A stretch of 64,000 nucleotides of DNA from Candidatus Gastranaerophilales bacterium (GCA_944323145.1 CALURJ010000002.1:62001-126000); one strand, 5' to 3'. Positions 9,170-17,750 are shown, numbered from the stretch's first letter. A program made the numbers and translations. Notes: generated from the letters alone by a model not told the origin.

Positions 9170-9694
9170 CCCGAGTTTTAGTTTACGTTTTCTGATTTCT
9201 TCGGGATCTGTATTTAAGGCAGGATCTGCTAATGTTTCGGCAGCATCGGTTTGTGCAGCTGCATCAGTTGGATCTTGAGTGCTTTGTGCGGGCGTGTCAG
9301 CAGCCATTCCCGGAGTTGCATTCATAAATATATTTTCATCTGCTGTTTCCGGATTAGCCTGTTCGGTAAGTGCGGGATCTTTTACCGCATCAGGCTGCTC
9401 TGTAGCAGTCGGAGCCTGAGCGTTAGCCGCTTCGGGACGGAATTGCGCCATCTCTTCCGGACTCAAGTTTAATTTATCTAAAGCATCAAGTCCTACGTCT
9501 CCGTCTACCTGTTCGTATGTTATATCATCGGGAATTTTTGCAAATGCTGCCATTTGCTGTGCCCAGGTTAAAATTTCTTCCGGAATTTCCTGTCCCCTGC
9601 TTTCTTCTTTTATAATTTCTTTTGCCGTAAGTTTTTTCCATCTTTCAAGATCAACATTCCTCGTTGATGTGCCTAAATTAATCTGGTCTGCCAT
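9161..9694 (-). CDS. Acidic Ala/Pro/Thr-rich protein of unknown function
   Basis: I do not recognise this 177-residue protein. The N-terminal half (about residues 1-85) is helical and charged, with KKLTAKEIIKEESRGQEIPEEIL and LSPEEMAQFRPE. The C-terminal half is low-complexity and rich in Ala, Pro, Thr, Asp and Glu, ending with the basic IRKRKLKLGLE. There is no signal peptide or membrane segment. A good ribosome site (agaaaggag) precedes the ATG. It may be a lineage-specific protein with a disordered tail. Confidence 0.7.
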   Translation of the reverse strand: MADQINLGTSTRNVDLERWKKLTAKEIIKEESRGQEIPEEILTWAQQMAAFAKIPDDITYEQVDGDVGLDALDKLNLSPEEMAQFRPEAANAQAPTATEQPDAVKDPALTEQANPETADENIFMNATPGMAADTPAQSTQDPTDAAAQTDAAETLADPALNTDPEEIRKRKLKLGLE

Positions 9695-9870
9695 TAACTT
9701 TCTCCTTTCTTATATATAATTTAATTTACGGCAATAAAGATTAAAAACTTTGGCTATTGTTAATTTTTGTAACAGATTTTATATAAATTGAATATAAAAA
9801 GTCAATATTTTTTTATAGAAATTTTTTATATAAGTACGAGAGCAAAATAAAGAAAAAGAGAGGTTTTAAA

Positions 9871-10047
9871 ATGGCAAATGCATTGTTATTTTCCAGTACA
9901 GTTTGTGATACTTATAAACAGACATCAGATGCAGTTAATTCTGTAGATTTAAATAAAAGACTTATAATCAAAAAAACTCTGGTTGATATGATGAGGCAGT
10001 CGTTCTTTCATGGTGCAAGCAGGTTTGGAACTAATTTTATTGCATAG
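9871..10047 (+). CDS. Small protein of unknown function (58 aa)
   Basis: An ATG at 9871 preceded by gagagg opens a 58-codon frame ending TAG at 10045. It reads MANALLFSSTVCDTYKQTSD at the start and ends SFFHGASRFGTNFIA. It occupies an otherwise empty 440-base gap and is followed 60 bases later by a strong terminator. The ribosome site, isolated position and terminator support a real small gene, but no family is recognised. Confidence 0.5.
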   Translation: MANALLFSSTVCDTYKQTSDAVNSVDLNKRLIIKKTLVDMMRQSFFHGASRFGTNFIA

Positions 10048-10108
10048 TCGCAGGAAAATCATAGGAAGAAACAGATAGGAAATATTTAGGATAGGTTGGG
10101 AATTAATA

Positions 10109-10136
10109 AAAAAGACCGGTTAAACAACCGGTCTTT
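10109..10136. terminator. Bidirectional intrinsic terminator
   Basis: AAAGACCGGTT-AAAC-AACCGGTCTTT: an 11-bp perfect stem flanked by A and T runs, between the small gene at 9871 and the convergent gene ending at 10142. Confidence 0.9.
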
Positions 10137-10141
10137 TAGTC

Positions 10142-10339
10142 TTAAAAGTGTTCATTTATTGTTTGTTGTGTTTCGTCTTTATTCTGTTGATCGGCGTCAA
10201 AGAATACTTTAATTGTTTTTTCCTGCTTCAAAGCATTTGTGGCTTCTTCATTTACCGTGTTATTAACTTTGTTAAAGTCGACGTTAAAATATGCCCATGC
10301 ACAGGCTGCGATTACAACTAATAAAACAATCCATTTCAT
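10142..10339 (-). CDS. Small membrane-anchored protein of unknown function
   Basis: The 65-residue protein has an N-terminal hydrophobic helix (MKWIVLLVVIAACAWAYF) and then a short hydrophilic tail rich in Asn, Gln and Lys. It is either a single-pass anchor with the tail outside or a secreted peptide. A ggtgaac-like weak ribosome site precedes the ATG. No family is recognised. It is monocistronic, with a terminator just beyond its stop. Confidence 0.55.
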   Translation of the reverse strand: MKWIVLLVVIAACAWAYFNVDFNKVNNTVNEEATNALKQEKTIKVFFDADQQNKDETQQTINEHF

Positions 10340-10406
10340 AAGTTCACCCTCATGTTTTTAATTCATCTTTATAATTGTATATTTAATTTGAATAAATCAC
10401 ATCAAG

Positions 10407-10964
10407 TTAATGATTGATATTTAAAATATATTTTTTTATATGTTTTTCAAGATTTGCTAAATATAAAGATATGTCGGGATTTTTTACAACATCATAAACT
10501 GCAAATGTTTCAATTTTTTCCATTCCGCAATACTGCTGCAGTTTATGCAGAGCGATAATTACTTCATCCAATCCTCTTCCGTCAAAAAATTTATCTGTTT
10601 GTTCAAAGGCATATTGCGGAGAATTCATGGTGATTGAGTACATATATTTTTTGTTTTTTAATAATCCGCCTTCTCCATAATTTTTACTTCCTTCATAAAA
10701 AATGCCGTAACGATATACGTTGTCGAAATATTCTTTAAGAATATACGGCACAGCAAACCAGTTCATAGGAGTTTGAAATATTATTATATCTGCCCATAAG
10801 AATTTCTCGATTTCTTCATCAGTATTATAGCCGTTTTCTATGATTGTTGTTTTAACATCATTGTCTAAAGAAATGAGTTCAATAATTTTATTAAAAAGAG
10901 TTTTATTCAATCTTCCCTGTGCAAAGGGATAGTATTTATGGCCGTTAATTACAAGTATTTTCAT
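10407..10964 (-). CDS. NAD(P)H-dependent oxidoreductase, flavodoxin fold (MdaB/KefF-like)
   Basis: The 185-residue protein starts MKILVINGHKYYPFAQGRLN, the FMN/FAD phosphate-binding start of the NQO1/MdaB flavodoxin-like family. It contains the characteristic IIIFQTPMNWFAVPYILKEY and a GLLKNKKYMYSITMNSP segment. Members are FAD-containing quinone reductases that transfer two electrons from NAD(P)H. It lies 60 bases downstream of larE on the same strand and could be the last gene of the lar operon or separately expressed. Confidence 0.85.
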   Translation of the reverse strand: MKILVINGHKYYPFAQGRLNKTLFNKIIELISLDNDVKTTIIENGYNTDEEIEKFLWADIIIFQTPMNWFAVPYILKEYFDNVYRYGIFYEGSKNYGEGGLLKNKKYMYSITMNSPQYAFEQTDKFFDGRGLDEVIIALHKLQQYCGMEKIETFAVYDVVKNPDISLYLANLEKHIKKYILNINH

Positions 10965-11025
10965 ATTTGAATAATAAATTTTTAAAATGAAAAATACATT
11001 AGCCGGTAATACATAAAATTTTAAG

Positions 11026-11808
11026 CTATATATCCATACTTCCGCTTCTCAACCCTTCAATGTCCAGGGTTAGATATTTCAGGCCTAAAGATTTAAGCTC
11101 AGAAATTAATTCTGCTTTTTTCTCAATGAATTTGTTGAATTGTTCTGTAGGAATCTCAATTCTTGCAATATCATTATGAAGCCTCAGACGGCAGTTGTTA
11201 AAACCTTGATTTTTTAAAATCTGCTCCCCGTTTTCAACCATTTTCAGTTTTTCTTTTGTAAGTTTTGTATTATACGGAAAACGTGTAGCAAGACAGGGGG
11301 TTGACGGTTTATCAAAAATTTCAATGCCGCATTCTTTTGCATAATTCCTTATTTCTTGTTTTGTAATTTCAAATTTTGCAAAAGGAGAAATTACTTTGAG
11401 TTCGGCAAGAGCTTTTCTGCCCGGACGATACACTTTTAAATCATCAAAGTTTGTTCCGTCAATCAAATATTTAATCCCCATTTCCTGCATTTTATTTAAA
11501 GCAGTTTCAAAAAGCATTTTTTTGCAGTGGTAGCATCTATCTTTAGGATTGTTACAAATTCGCTGATTTTTTAGAATATCTGTTTGAATTATCAATTGTT
11601 TCACATTGTATTGTTCACAGAGAATTTTAGTTGATTTAATTTCATCATCGGTCTGAAAGTCAGATTTGAAAGTTATTGCGAGGATATTCATATTTCTGCA
11701 GAGATAAAGCAGTAGCGTACTGTCAATTCCGCCTGAAAAAGCAAGGCATAAGCCCTGCTCTTTCAGTTCATTTAAATATTTAATTAAATTATCAAATTTA
11801 TTTTGCAT
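11026..11808 (-). CDS. larE: ATP-dependent sacrificial sulfur transferase LarE
   Basis: LarE adenylates the carboxylates of the pyridinium-3,5-biscarboxylate mononucleotide made by LarB and inserts sulfur, in the characterised enzyme taken from its own cysteine. The 260-residue protein has the PP-loop LAFSGGIDSTLLLY (residues 23-36) and the KPSTPCLATRFPY segment. Cys 172 there sits where the sacrificial cysteine is found in LarE proteins. A CxxC (RCYHCK, near 92) is also present. It overlaps nikMN by 11 bases and belongs to the larB-larC-nikMN-larE operon. Confidence 0.93.
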   Translation of the reverse strand: MQNKFDNLIKYLNELKEQGLCLAFSGGIDSTLLLYLCRNMNILAITFKSDFQTDDEIKSTKILCEQYNVKQLIIQTDILKNQRICNNPKDRCYHCKKMLFETALNKMQEMGIKYLIDGTNFDDLKVYRPGRKALAELKVISPFAKFEITKQEIRNYAKECGIEIFDKPSTPCLATRFPYNTKLTKEKLKMVENGEQILKNQGFNNCRLRLHNDIARIEIPTEQFNKFIEKKAELISELKSLGLKYLTLDIEGLRSGSMDI

Positions 11809-12709
11809 TTTCTTTAACCGTATTACGACTTATGATTAAACATATAAAGTACATTGCAGCGCCTACAATGAGCAAACCTGTTATATTGGCTGCAATTGGA
11901 TTAATTTGGCTAAGTATTGCAATTTTTGTCTGCAACGCTTCTGTGATATTGAAAAGCTGCCACTGAGTTTGTGCAACAACAGAATCCGAAATGTTTAATA
12001 ATGACCATTCAAGACCATCAGGTTTTTGAGATGCATATTGTGAAATTATACCTGCAAGTAAAAGAGAAATTCCGCCAAATGCATAAGAGAGCTTTTTAAT
12101 ATCAGCATATTTTGCAAGAACAGCAATAATACCTGTTACAACACCTTCAACAATTCCTATCGGAAGATGTATTGCCTGCATTAAACCTGTAAATCCGGCA
12201 ATCCCGGACATTGCTATTGAACCTGATAATGCACCTTCAATTACAACTGCAAAAGCTCCGAGCTGAAGCGCCGCTACTGAGGCCAAAATTGCTCCTGATA
12301 CCGGTTTATTAATTTTTTCCATAGGTTTAAAAATAAGCGGATAAGCAACAAAACATGCTAAAAATCCCATATTGAAAATGTTACATCCGAGAGCAAGCAA
12401 ACCGCCGTCAGCAAAAAATACTGCATGCACAAGCAAAATTGCACACATTGCTAAAAACGCTGCATAAGGACCTAACAATGCAGCGAGTAAAACGCCGCCC
12501 ACTATATGCCCGCTTGAACCCGTTGACGGGATTGCAAAATTTATCATCTGTAGTGCGAATACAAGACCTGTTATAGATATAACAGGAAGAATTTTGTCTT
12601 TTGAAAAATCTTTTTTAGCTTTTTTGTAAGCATAAAAAGCTGTAACGCCTGCAACTGCTAACATTGGAATCCCTGTGACGGGACAAATAATACCGTTTCC
12701 TAAATGCAT
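11798..12709 (-). CDS. Nickel ECF-type transporter component, NikM-NikN fusion (CbiM family)
   Basis: This 303-residue integral membrane protein begins MHLGNGIICPVTGIPM, the Ni/Co-binding N-terminus of CbiM/NikM substrate-capture proteins, and has about six helices with the conserved PSTGSSGHIVGGVLLAALLGPYAA. An extra C-terminal part holds the PDGLEWS motif of NikN/CbiN followed by one more helix. Placement between larC and larE indicates nickel uptake for the pincer cofactor. The partner ATPase and transmembrane subunits (NikQ/NikO) are not in the window. An aaaggat ribosome site precedes the ATG. Confidence 0.88.
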   Translation of the reverse strand: MHLGNGIICPVTGIPMLAVAGVTAFYAYKKAKKDFSKDKILPVISITGLVFALQMINFAIPSTGSSGHIVGGVLLAALLGPYAAFLAMCAILLVHAVFFADGGLLALGCNIFNMGFLACFVAYPLIFKPMEKINKPVSGAILASVAALQLGAFAVVIEGALSGSIAMSGIAGFTGLMQAIHLPIGIVEGVVTGIIAVLAKYADIKKLSYAFGGISLLLAGIISQYASQKPDGLEWSLLNISDSVVAQTQWQLFNITEALQTKIAILSQINPIAANITGLLIVGAAMYFICLIISRNTVKENAK

Positions 12710-12760
12710 ATTTTATCCTTTCCGCCGATATTCGTTCGACTTTCTGTATATTGTACTCTT

Positions 12761-13516
12761 TTATTTTATACTCATGACTCTTAAAATCGGATTTTCATAA
12801 GGTCGTTTTCCTGCTCCGTAACCAGTTTTTTCAATAACAAATTCGTCAGGCAGTTTTTCTCCCGTAAAAATAGCCGCTGCAATTGCCGCTCCGGTGGGTG
12901 TAATCATCTCTCCGTCATTATCTGTTATTTTTAAAGGCAGTTTGTATTTTGAAACTATCTCACACACGGCAGGTACCGGCACCGGAATTTTTCCATGCTG
13001 GCACATTACAAATCCTTGACCGTCCGTCAATGTCGAAATATAAACTTTTTCAGGCTTCAAATCGTCCAGTAAAACTGCAAAACTTACAATATCTGCAATT
13101 GAATCTATTGCGCCTACTTCGTGGAAATGAACATCTTTTATATCTTTTCCGTGAACTTTTGCCTCGGCCTCGGCAACAATTTTGAAAATCTTTTTTGCAA
13201 GATTTTTTGCATTATCTGTTGCAGAAGATTTATCAATAATTGCATTAACATCCTCAAGATTTCTGTGTTCGTGATGGTGATGATGTCCGCATTCGTGATT
13301 ATGCCCGTGATGGTGATGTTCGGGCAGAATTACGTCAAAATCTGTTGTCATAATTCCGTTTATTGATTTTTTTGTAATATTGTATTTAAACTCATTTTCT
13401 AAGTTCATTGAAGAAAGTACTTCATCAAGCTTTTCACGGCTTGCACCTAAATCCAAAAGCGCACCGACCGACATATCACCTGAAATTCCTGATTTACATT
13501 CAAAATATAAGTTCAT
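12761..13516 (-). CDS. larC: Nickel-pincer cofactor nickel-insertion protein LarC, short (LarC1-type) form
   Basis: LarC is the CTP-dependent nickel insertase that finishes the nickel pincer nucleotide. This 251-residue protein has the N-terminal family start YFECKSGISGDMSVGALLDLG and a histidine-rich nickel-binding stretch at residues 67-84. It also has VHFHEVGAIDSIADIV and the TPTGAAI segment, then ends at ILRVMSIK. The best-known full enzyme is about 400 residues and its second half carries the CTP-binding part. Only 51 bases separate this stop from nikMN, so no second half exists here. It starts on the base after the larB stop. Confidence 0.9.
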   Translation of the reverse strand: MNLYFECKSGISGDMSVGALLDLGASREKLDEVLSSMNLENEFKYNITKKSINGIMTTDFDVILPEHHHHGHNHECGHHHHHEHRNLEDVNAIIDKSSATDNAKNLAKKIFKIVAEAEAKVHGKDIKDVHFHEVGAIDSIADIVSFAVLLDDLKPEKVYISTLTDGQGFVMCQHGKIPVPVPAVCEIVSKYKLPLKITDNDGEMITPTGAAIAAAIFTGEKLPDEFVIEKTGYGAGKRPYENPILRVMSIK

Positions 13517-14194
13517 TTATTTCCCTTTCACTATTAATTTGTTTATTTGCGAAGCGCTGTAGCCTGCATTAAAGCCGTTATCAATATTTACGACAGTCAT
13601 CCCTTCGGCGCAGGAATTCAGCATGGTCAAAAGAGCAGAAAGTCCTTTCATAGAACTTCCGTAGCCAACAGATGTCGGAACTGCAATAACGGGAATATCA
13701 ACAAGTCCCGTTATAATTCCGCCTAATGCCCCTTCCATACCGGCGACAGCTATAATTACATTTGCTTTTTTTATATCGTCTATTTTGTTAAAAAGCCTGT
13801 GTATTCCTGCAACTCCGATATCATAATATTTTTTTACATTGCTTCCGTAAAACTCCGCAGTTTCAGCGGCCTCTTCAGCAACGGGAATATCTCCTGTTCC
13901 GCCGGTACATATTGCAATTTCGCCTAATTTTTCCGGCTGGTTTTGTATTAAAGTTACAACACGCCCTTGTTCATTATAGGTTATTTGCGGAAAAGCTTTT
14001 TTTAAAACTTCGGCCTGTTCTTTTAAAATTCTTGTGCCTATTACATTTTGTCCGTGATTTTTAAATTCGGTGAAAATTTTAACTAGCTGTTCACAGGTCT
14101 TGCATTCGCAAAATACTGCCTCTGACGTACCGCGGCGTTTTTCTCGTTCTATATCAAGTTTTGCAAAGTCAATATCTATATATTTATCACTCAT
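13517..14194 (-). CDS. larB: Pyridinium-3,5-biscarboxylic acid mononucleotide synthase LarB
   Basis: LarB carboxylates and hydrolyses nicotinic acid adenine dinucleotide, the first step of nickel-pincer cofactor synthesis. The 225-residue protein has the N-terminal FAKLDIEREKRRGTSEAVFCE typical of the family. Its PurE-like domain carries CTGGTGDIPVAEEAAETAE, YDIGVAGIHRLF, VAGMEGALGGI and PTSVGYG. It overlaps tatC by 8 bases and directly abuts larC. Confidence 0.95.
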   Translation of the reverse strand: MSDKYIDIDFAKLDIEREKRRGTSEAVFCECKTCEQLVKIFTEFKNHGQNVIGTRILKEQAEVLKKAFPQITYNEQGRVVTLIQNQPEKLGEIAICTGGTGDIPVAEEAAETAEFYGSNVKKYYDIGVAGIHRLFNKIDDIKKANVIIAVAGMEGALGGIITGLVDIPVIAVPTSVGYGSSMKGLSALLTMLNSCAEGMTVVNIDNGFNAGYSASQINKLIVKGK

Positions 14195-14915
14195 TTACTT
14201 TTTCCTTTTTAAGATTTAGTTTTGCAAACAACAGTCCTGCTTCAAAAAGTAAGTATGTCGGAATTCCGAGCATAAGCTGGCTTATAACATCAGGCGGTGT
14301 AAAAATTGCTGCAAGAATAAGTATGATTACAATTATATAAGGACGCATATTGCTTATTGATTCATAAGATATTACGCCTGATTTTATTACGCCTACGGTA
14401 ACCAGAGGGGTTTGAAACATTACACCGAATGCTATTGCCATCATCAGCGTCAGATTTATTATATTTGAAATCCCGAACATCGGATTGATATTGTTTCCGG
14501 CAAAACTTAAACCGAATTTTACCACCATCGGCATTATTACAAATATACAAAATGATGCTCCGAGAATGAAAAGCAAGGTGGACGAAAGCACAATATTTTT
14601 GATGAATTTTTTTTCGTTATCATAAAGTGCCGGCAGGATAAAATCCCATATTTTTTTTGCCATATATGGAAAGCATAAAATTATATCCAGTACCAAAGCC
14701 GTTTTAAGCTGAATGAGAAAAACTTCCATCGGCGAAAAATAATTAAATGTTATATTCCCTTCCCCTGCAATTGTTTTTACAAGCAGGTTAAGGGCGTATG
14801 GAGCCAAATACAGAGTAAACGGAATACCAACACAAAGAGAAATAATGCATTTCAGCAGGGTTTCCCTTAAGGCTTCCAGATGAGATATTAAGCTTTCTTC
14901 TTTATTATCGCTCAT
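14187..14915 (-). CDS. tatC: Sec-independent protein translocase TatC
   Basis: TatC is the membrane receptor for twin-arginine signal peptides. The 242-residue protein has the conserved N-terminus SLISHLEALRETLLKC, six hydrophobic helices, the FQTPLV motif near residue 165 and the PPDVISQLMLGIPTYLLFE end. It follows tatA by one base and overlaps larB. Co-transcription with two candidate Tat substrates upstream suggests a dedicated export unit. Confidence 0.96.
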   Translation of the reverse strand: MSDNKEESLISHLEALRETLLKCIISLCVGIPFTLYLAPYALNLLVKTIAGEGNITFNYFSPMEVFLIQLKTALVLDIILCFPYMAKKIWDFILPALYDNEKKFIKNIVLSSTLLFILGASFCIFVIMPMVVKFGLSFAGNNINPMFGISNIINLTLMMAIAFGVMFQTPLVTVGVIKSGVISYESISNMRPYIIVIILILAAIFTPPDVISQLMLGIPTYLLFEAGLLFAKLNLKKEKVNE

Positions 14916-14916
14916 T

Positions 14917-15132
14917 TTATACGTCTTTAGGTTTGTATTCTTCCGGTTTTTCAGCAGAATCTTCTATTGCATCCTTTAAACCCTGTGCCTCGTCCTTCAA
15001 TATATTTTTTGCTTTTTTATATTCGTAAGAGGCACGTCCCAATGCTCTTGCTATCTCTGGAATTCTTTTTCCTCCGAATAACAGCAAAATCGCTACCAGT
15101 ATCAGTAATATTTCAGTAAAACCAAGTGACAT
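14917..15132 (-). CDS. tatA: Twin-arginine translocase pore protein TatA/TatE
   Basis: The 71-residue protein shows the TatA architecture: a short N-terminal hydrophobic helix, the conserved [16 protein letters not shown] hinge and amphipathic helix (residues 19-34), then a charged tail ending KPKDV. It forms the translocation channel with TatC, encoded one base downstream. An aaggaga site precedes the ATG. No TatB is apparent, as in many two-component Tat systems. Confidence 0.95.
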   Translation of the reverse strand: MSLGFTEILLILVAILLLFGGKRIPEIARALGRASYEYKKAKNILKDEAQGLKDAIEDSAEKPEEYKPKDV

Positions 15133-15150
15133 TTTTTATCTCCTTATTTT

Positions 15151-16440
15151 CTATAATAATTTTTGTTCCTTAATCGGAAAAATTTCTATTGCTCCCGTTC
15201 TGCAAGCCTGTTTACAAGCCCCGCAGCCTATGCATTTTAATGCGTTCAAAACAGGTGGTTTGCCATTTTCTTTAATTATAGCATGCACGGGGCAGGCTTG
15301 AACACAGAGGCCGCACTGTGAGCATTTATCCTCATTTATCATTGCCATACCGATTCTTGTTTTCTGTTTCTCTTCAAGAGAAAGCTTTTTTATGGCTCCT
15401 GACGGGCAAACTTCGGAACATTTTCTGCAATCAAATTTGCAGGCGCCTTTTGTATAATCAATATGTACTGCTCCGTATTCTCTGTCGGCTTTTTGAATAA
15501 TTTTTGCCGGACAGTTTTCAACACAAAGATTACAGTTCAAGCATTTGTTGAGAAATCTTTCTTTGTTCTCTGCCCCTGCGGGAAGAATAACGTCTTTTAA
15601 TTTTTCGGTTACTTTGTCTTTAAGTTCTATACCTGCTTTTATCATTGCGCTGAATAGTGCAAAAGCTGTGCCCGCAATAAGTAATCTGCGTCTTTCTATA
15701 TTGAATTTGACTTCTTTTTTCGGCGCAAATCCGTATTTTATTCCGCCTTTAGGGCAGACATCAAGGCATTTCAAACATTTTATGCATGTTTCGTTATCAA
15801 CTGTTTTTTCTTTGGAATTTATGCAGACTGAAGGGCAATTCCTTTCGCATTGCCCGCAGGAAACGCAGGAATCTTTTGTGATATAAATTTTTGCCAGTGA
15901 TATTTTTGAAATTAAGCCCAACACAGTGCCGACAGGGCAAAGGTTTGTACAGAATATTCTGTTTTTAACAATAACCGTGGCAATAACAACTGCAAGAACT
16001 ATAAGTCCTGCTGCTGATATTGAAAAAGCGGAGCCGAAAACCGTATAAGGATCTAAATACCTCACGGCAACAGCTGAACCTCCCAAAAATATTCCCCAGA
16101 GAATTGCTGAGATAAAATATTTCAAAGGAAAATTAATCTGTTTTGTATTTTTATTCTTTACAAATTTATTTTTTACCCAGCCTGTAATTTCCTGCAAAAT
16201 GCCGAACGGACAAATAAGCGAGCAGTAAATTCTTCCGCACAGGAAAGTTATTCCGGCTATAATCAACAATAAAACTAATGCAATCAGCGAAAAATCGGTA
16301 ATTACTCGCTGAAGCAAAGGTATAAACTGGATATCAAAAATTCGTACAGGATAAAATATTCCCAAAATACCTGCCGCTGCAATAACAAATATTATTAAGG
16401 CGGCTGCTAATCTTATCCTGTACAGGATTTTATTGTTCAT
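15151..16440 (-). CDS. Membrane polyferredoxin, NapH-NapG-like fusion with internal twin-arginine motif
   Basis: The 429-residue protein has an N-terminal NapH-like part (residues 1-180) with four or more membrane helices and the paired motifs CGRIYCSLICPFG and CTNLCPVG. Ferredoxin motifs follow: CVSCGQCERNCP, CIKCLKCLDVCP, CLNCNLCVENCP, CKFDCRKCSEVCP, CSQCGLCVQACP and CIGCGACKQACR. Between the second and third, at about residues 250-268, lies ERRRLLIAGTAFALFSAMI, an arginine cluster plus hydrophobic stretch like the Tat signal of NapG/MauM. This suggests that the last four clusters are exported by Tat. Such proteins pass electrons from quinol or cytoplasmic donors across the membrane. It overlaps the aldo/keto reductase by 4 bases and precedes tatA. 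Confidence 0.85.
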   Translation of the reverse strand: MNNKILYRIRLAAALIIFVIAAAGILGIFYPVRIFDIQFIPLLQRVITDFSLIALVLLLIIAGITFLCGRIYCSLICPFGILQEITGWVKNKFVKNKNTKQINFPLKYFISAILWGIFLGGSAVAVRYLDPYTVFGSAFSISAAGLIVLAVVIATVIVKNRIFCTNLCPVGTVLGLISKISLAKIYITKDSCVSCGQCERNCPSVCINSKEKTVDNETCIKCLKCLDVCPKGGIKYGFAPKKEVKFNIERRRLLIAGTAFALFSAMIKAGIELKDKVTEKLKDVILPAGAENKERFLNKCLNCNLCVENCPAKIIQKADREYGAVHIDYTKGACKFDCRKCSEVCPSGAIKKLSLEEKQKTRIGMAMINEDKCSQCGLCVQACPVHAIIKENGKPPVLNALKCIGCGACKQACRTGAIEIFPIKEQKLL

Positions 16441-17667
16441 CGTTTACCCCCGGCCTGTTTAACTTCAGCATCAACTTTTTTCAGTAATGCCGGAATATCA
16501 AGTCCTTGGGGACAGTTTTTTGAACAAAGGTGACAGTTAATGCATTTATCTGCTCTTTCGTCTTCTTTAAGTGCATTATAATTTATTTCAAACATAAATC
16601 CCTGCCCGTTTGATTTATAAACATTGTACAAACCGAAGATTGCGGGAATATTTATGCCTCTGGGGCAGACTTCCATACAGTATCTACAGGCAGTACAGTT
16701 AATAGCTCCCTGCGACTGGATAATTTTTGCAACTTCATGAGCGATTTGTTCTTCTTCAGGTGTGAATTCCCTGAAATTAGTAAATGTATCAATATTTTCT
16801 TTTAACTGCTGCAAATTGCTCATTCCGCTGAGAATTGTAAATACTCGGGGCTTGCTTGTTACCCAGCGCAGTCCGAATGAAGCCTGTGTATCATCGGGAC
16901 ATTCGGCTTTTAGTTTTTCAGCAGCTTTTTCAGGCAGATTACAAAGCCCGCCGCCTCTCAAAGGTTCCATTACTATAACAGGAACTTTCGCTTCATCTGC
17001 TATTTCGTATAATTCTTTGCCGTTTATAACTTCCCAGTCAAGGTAGTTCAACTGAAGCTGGCAGAAATCCCATTTATGTTCTTTAATAACCTCTCTCAGC
17101 ATATTGGGATCTCCGTGGAAAGAAAATCCGAGATGTTTGATAAGTCCATCCTTTTTCAATTTTAAAAGTTCACCGTACATATCATTATCACGGTAATTGC
17201 TTATAGTATTTTTATTTATATTATGAACCATGTAGTTATCAAAATATTCGACCTGGCATTTTTTTAATTGTTCATTGAATATTTTATGAACATCACTTGG
17301 TGAATTTACAAGATATGCAGGGTTTTTGTCTGTTAAAAAGAAGCTTTCGCGCGGATATTGTTTGAGAACTTCACCGATAGCGTTTTCTGATTTCCCTTCA
17401 ACATACATATAGGCAGTGTCAAAATAATTAGCCCCGTGTGCCATGGCATATTCTACCATTTTATCAAGTTCCACCATGTCAATTTTACCGTCGCGCATAG
17501 GAAGACGCATACACCCCAAGGCTATTAAAGGAATTTCAAGGTTGTCAAATTTTTTTTTTTACAACTTCATTCTCTGCTTTTTTTATTTCTTTTTTACCGC
17601 ACCCGGAAAGCATTGCAGCTCCGCCTAATGCAAGTGCTGAATTTATTATAAATTCTCTTCTTTTCAT
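16437..17667 (-). CDS. Tat-signal lipoprotein aldo/keto reductase with C-terminal 4Fe-4S motifs (frame break at poly-A)
   Basis: The uninterrupted frame covers 16437-17519 only, but it lacks a proper N-terminus. An excellent ribosome site (aaggagaag) precedes an ATG at 17667-17665 that reads KRREFIINSALALGGAA then MLSGC, a twin-arginine signal with lipobox. That frame reaches a run of eleven A (17550-17560, T on the plus strand) and stops. With ten A it would join the reductase frame as KKKFDNLEIPLIALGCMRLP. The body is an aldo/keto reductase barrel, followed by CTACRYCMEVCP and CINCHLCSKNCP clusters. Mature length would be about 409 residues with signal. The break may be a sequencing error, transcriptional slippage or a real mutation. 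It is the first gene of the Tat/lar operon. Confidence 0.8.
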
Positions 17668-17722
17668 CTACTTCTCCTTATATAATTACCTTAATAAATT
17701 TTATATAATAGAATTATAAAGC

Positions 17723-17739
17723 CTGATAGTTACTATCAG
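17723..17739. promoter_or_regulatory. Inverted repeat upstream of the reductase-Tat-lar operon
   Basis: CTGATAG-TTA-CTATCAG, a perfect 7-bp inverted repeat, about 56 bases before the operon's first ATG. There is no T-run on the side expected for a tolC terminator, so an operator is more likely. The regulator is unknown. Confidence 0.45.
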
Positions 17740-17750
17740 TCAAGAGTTTT

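Noticed and set aside
13260-13330. CAT/CAC-rich repeat within larC
   Set aside because: It is the histidine-rich nickel-binding stretch of LarC, not a DNA repeat element.
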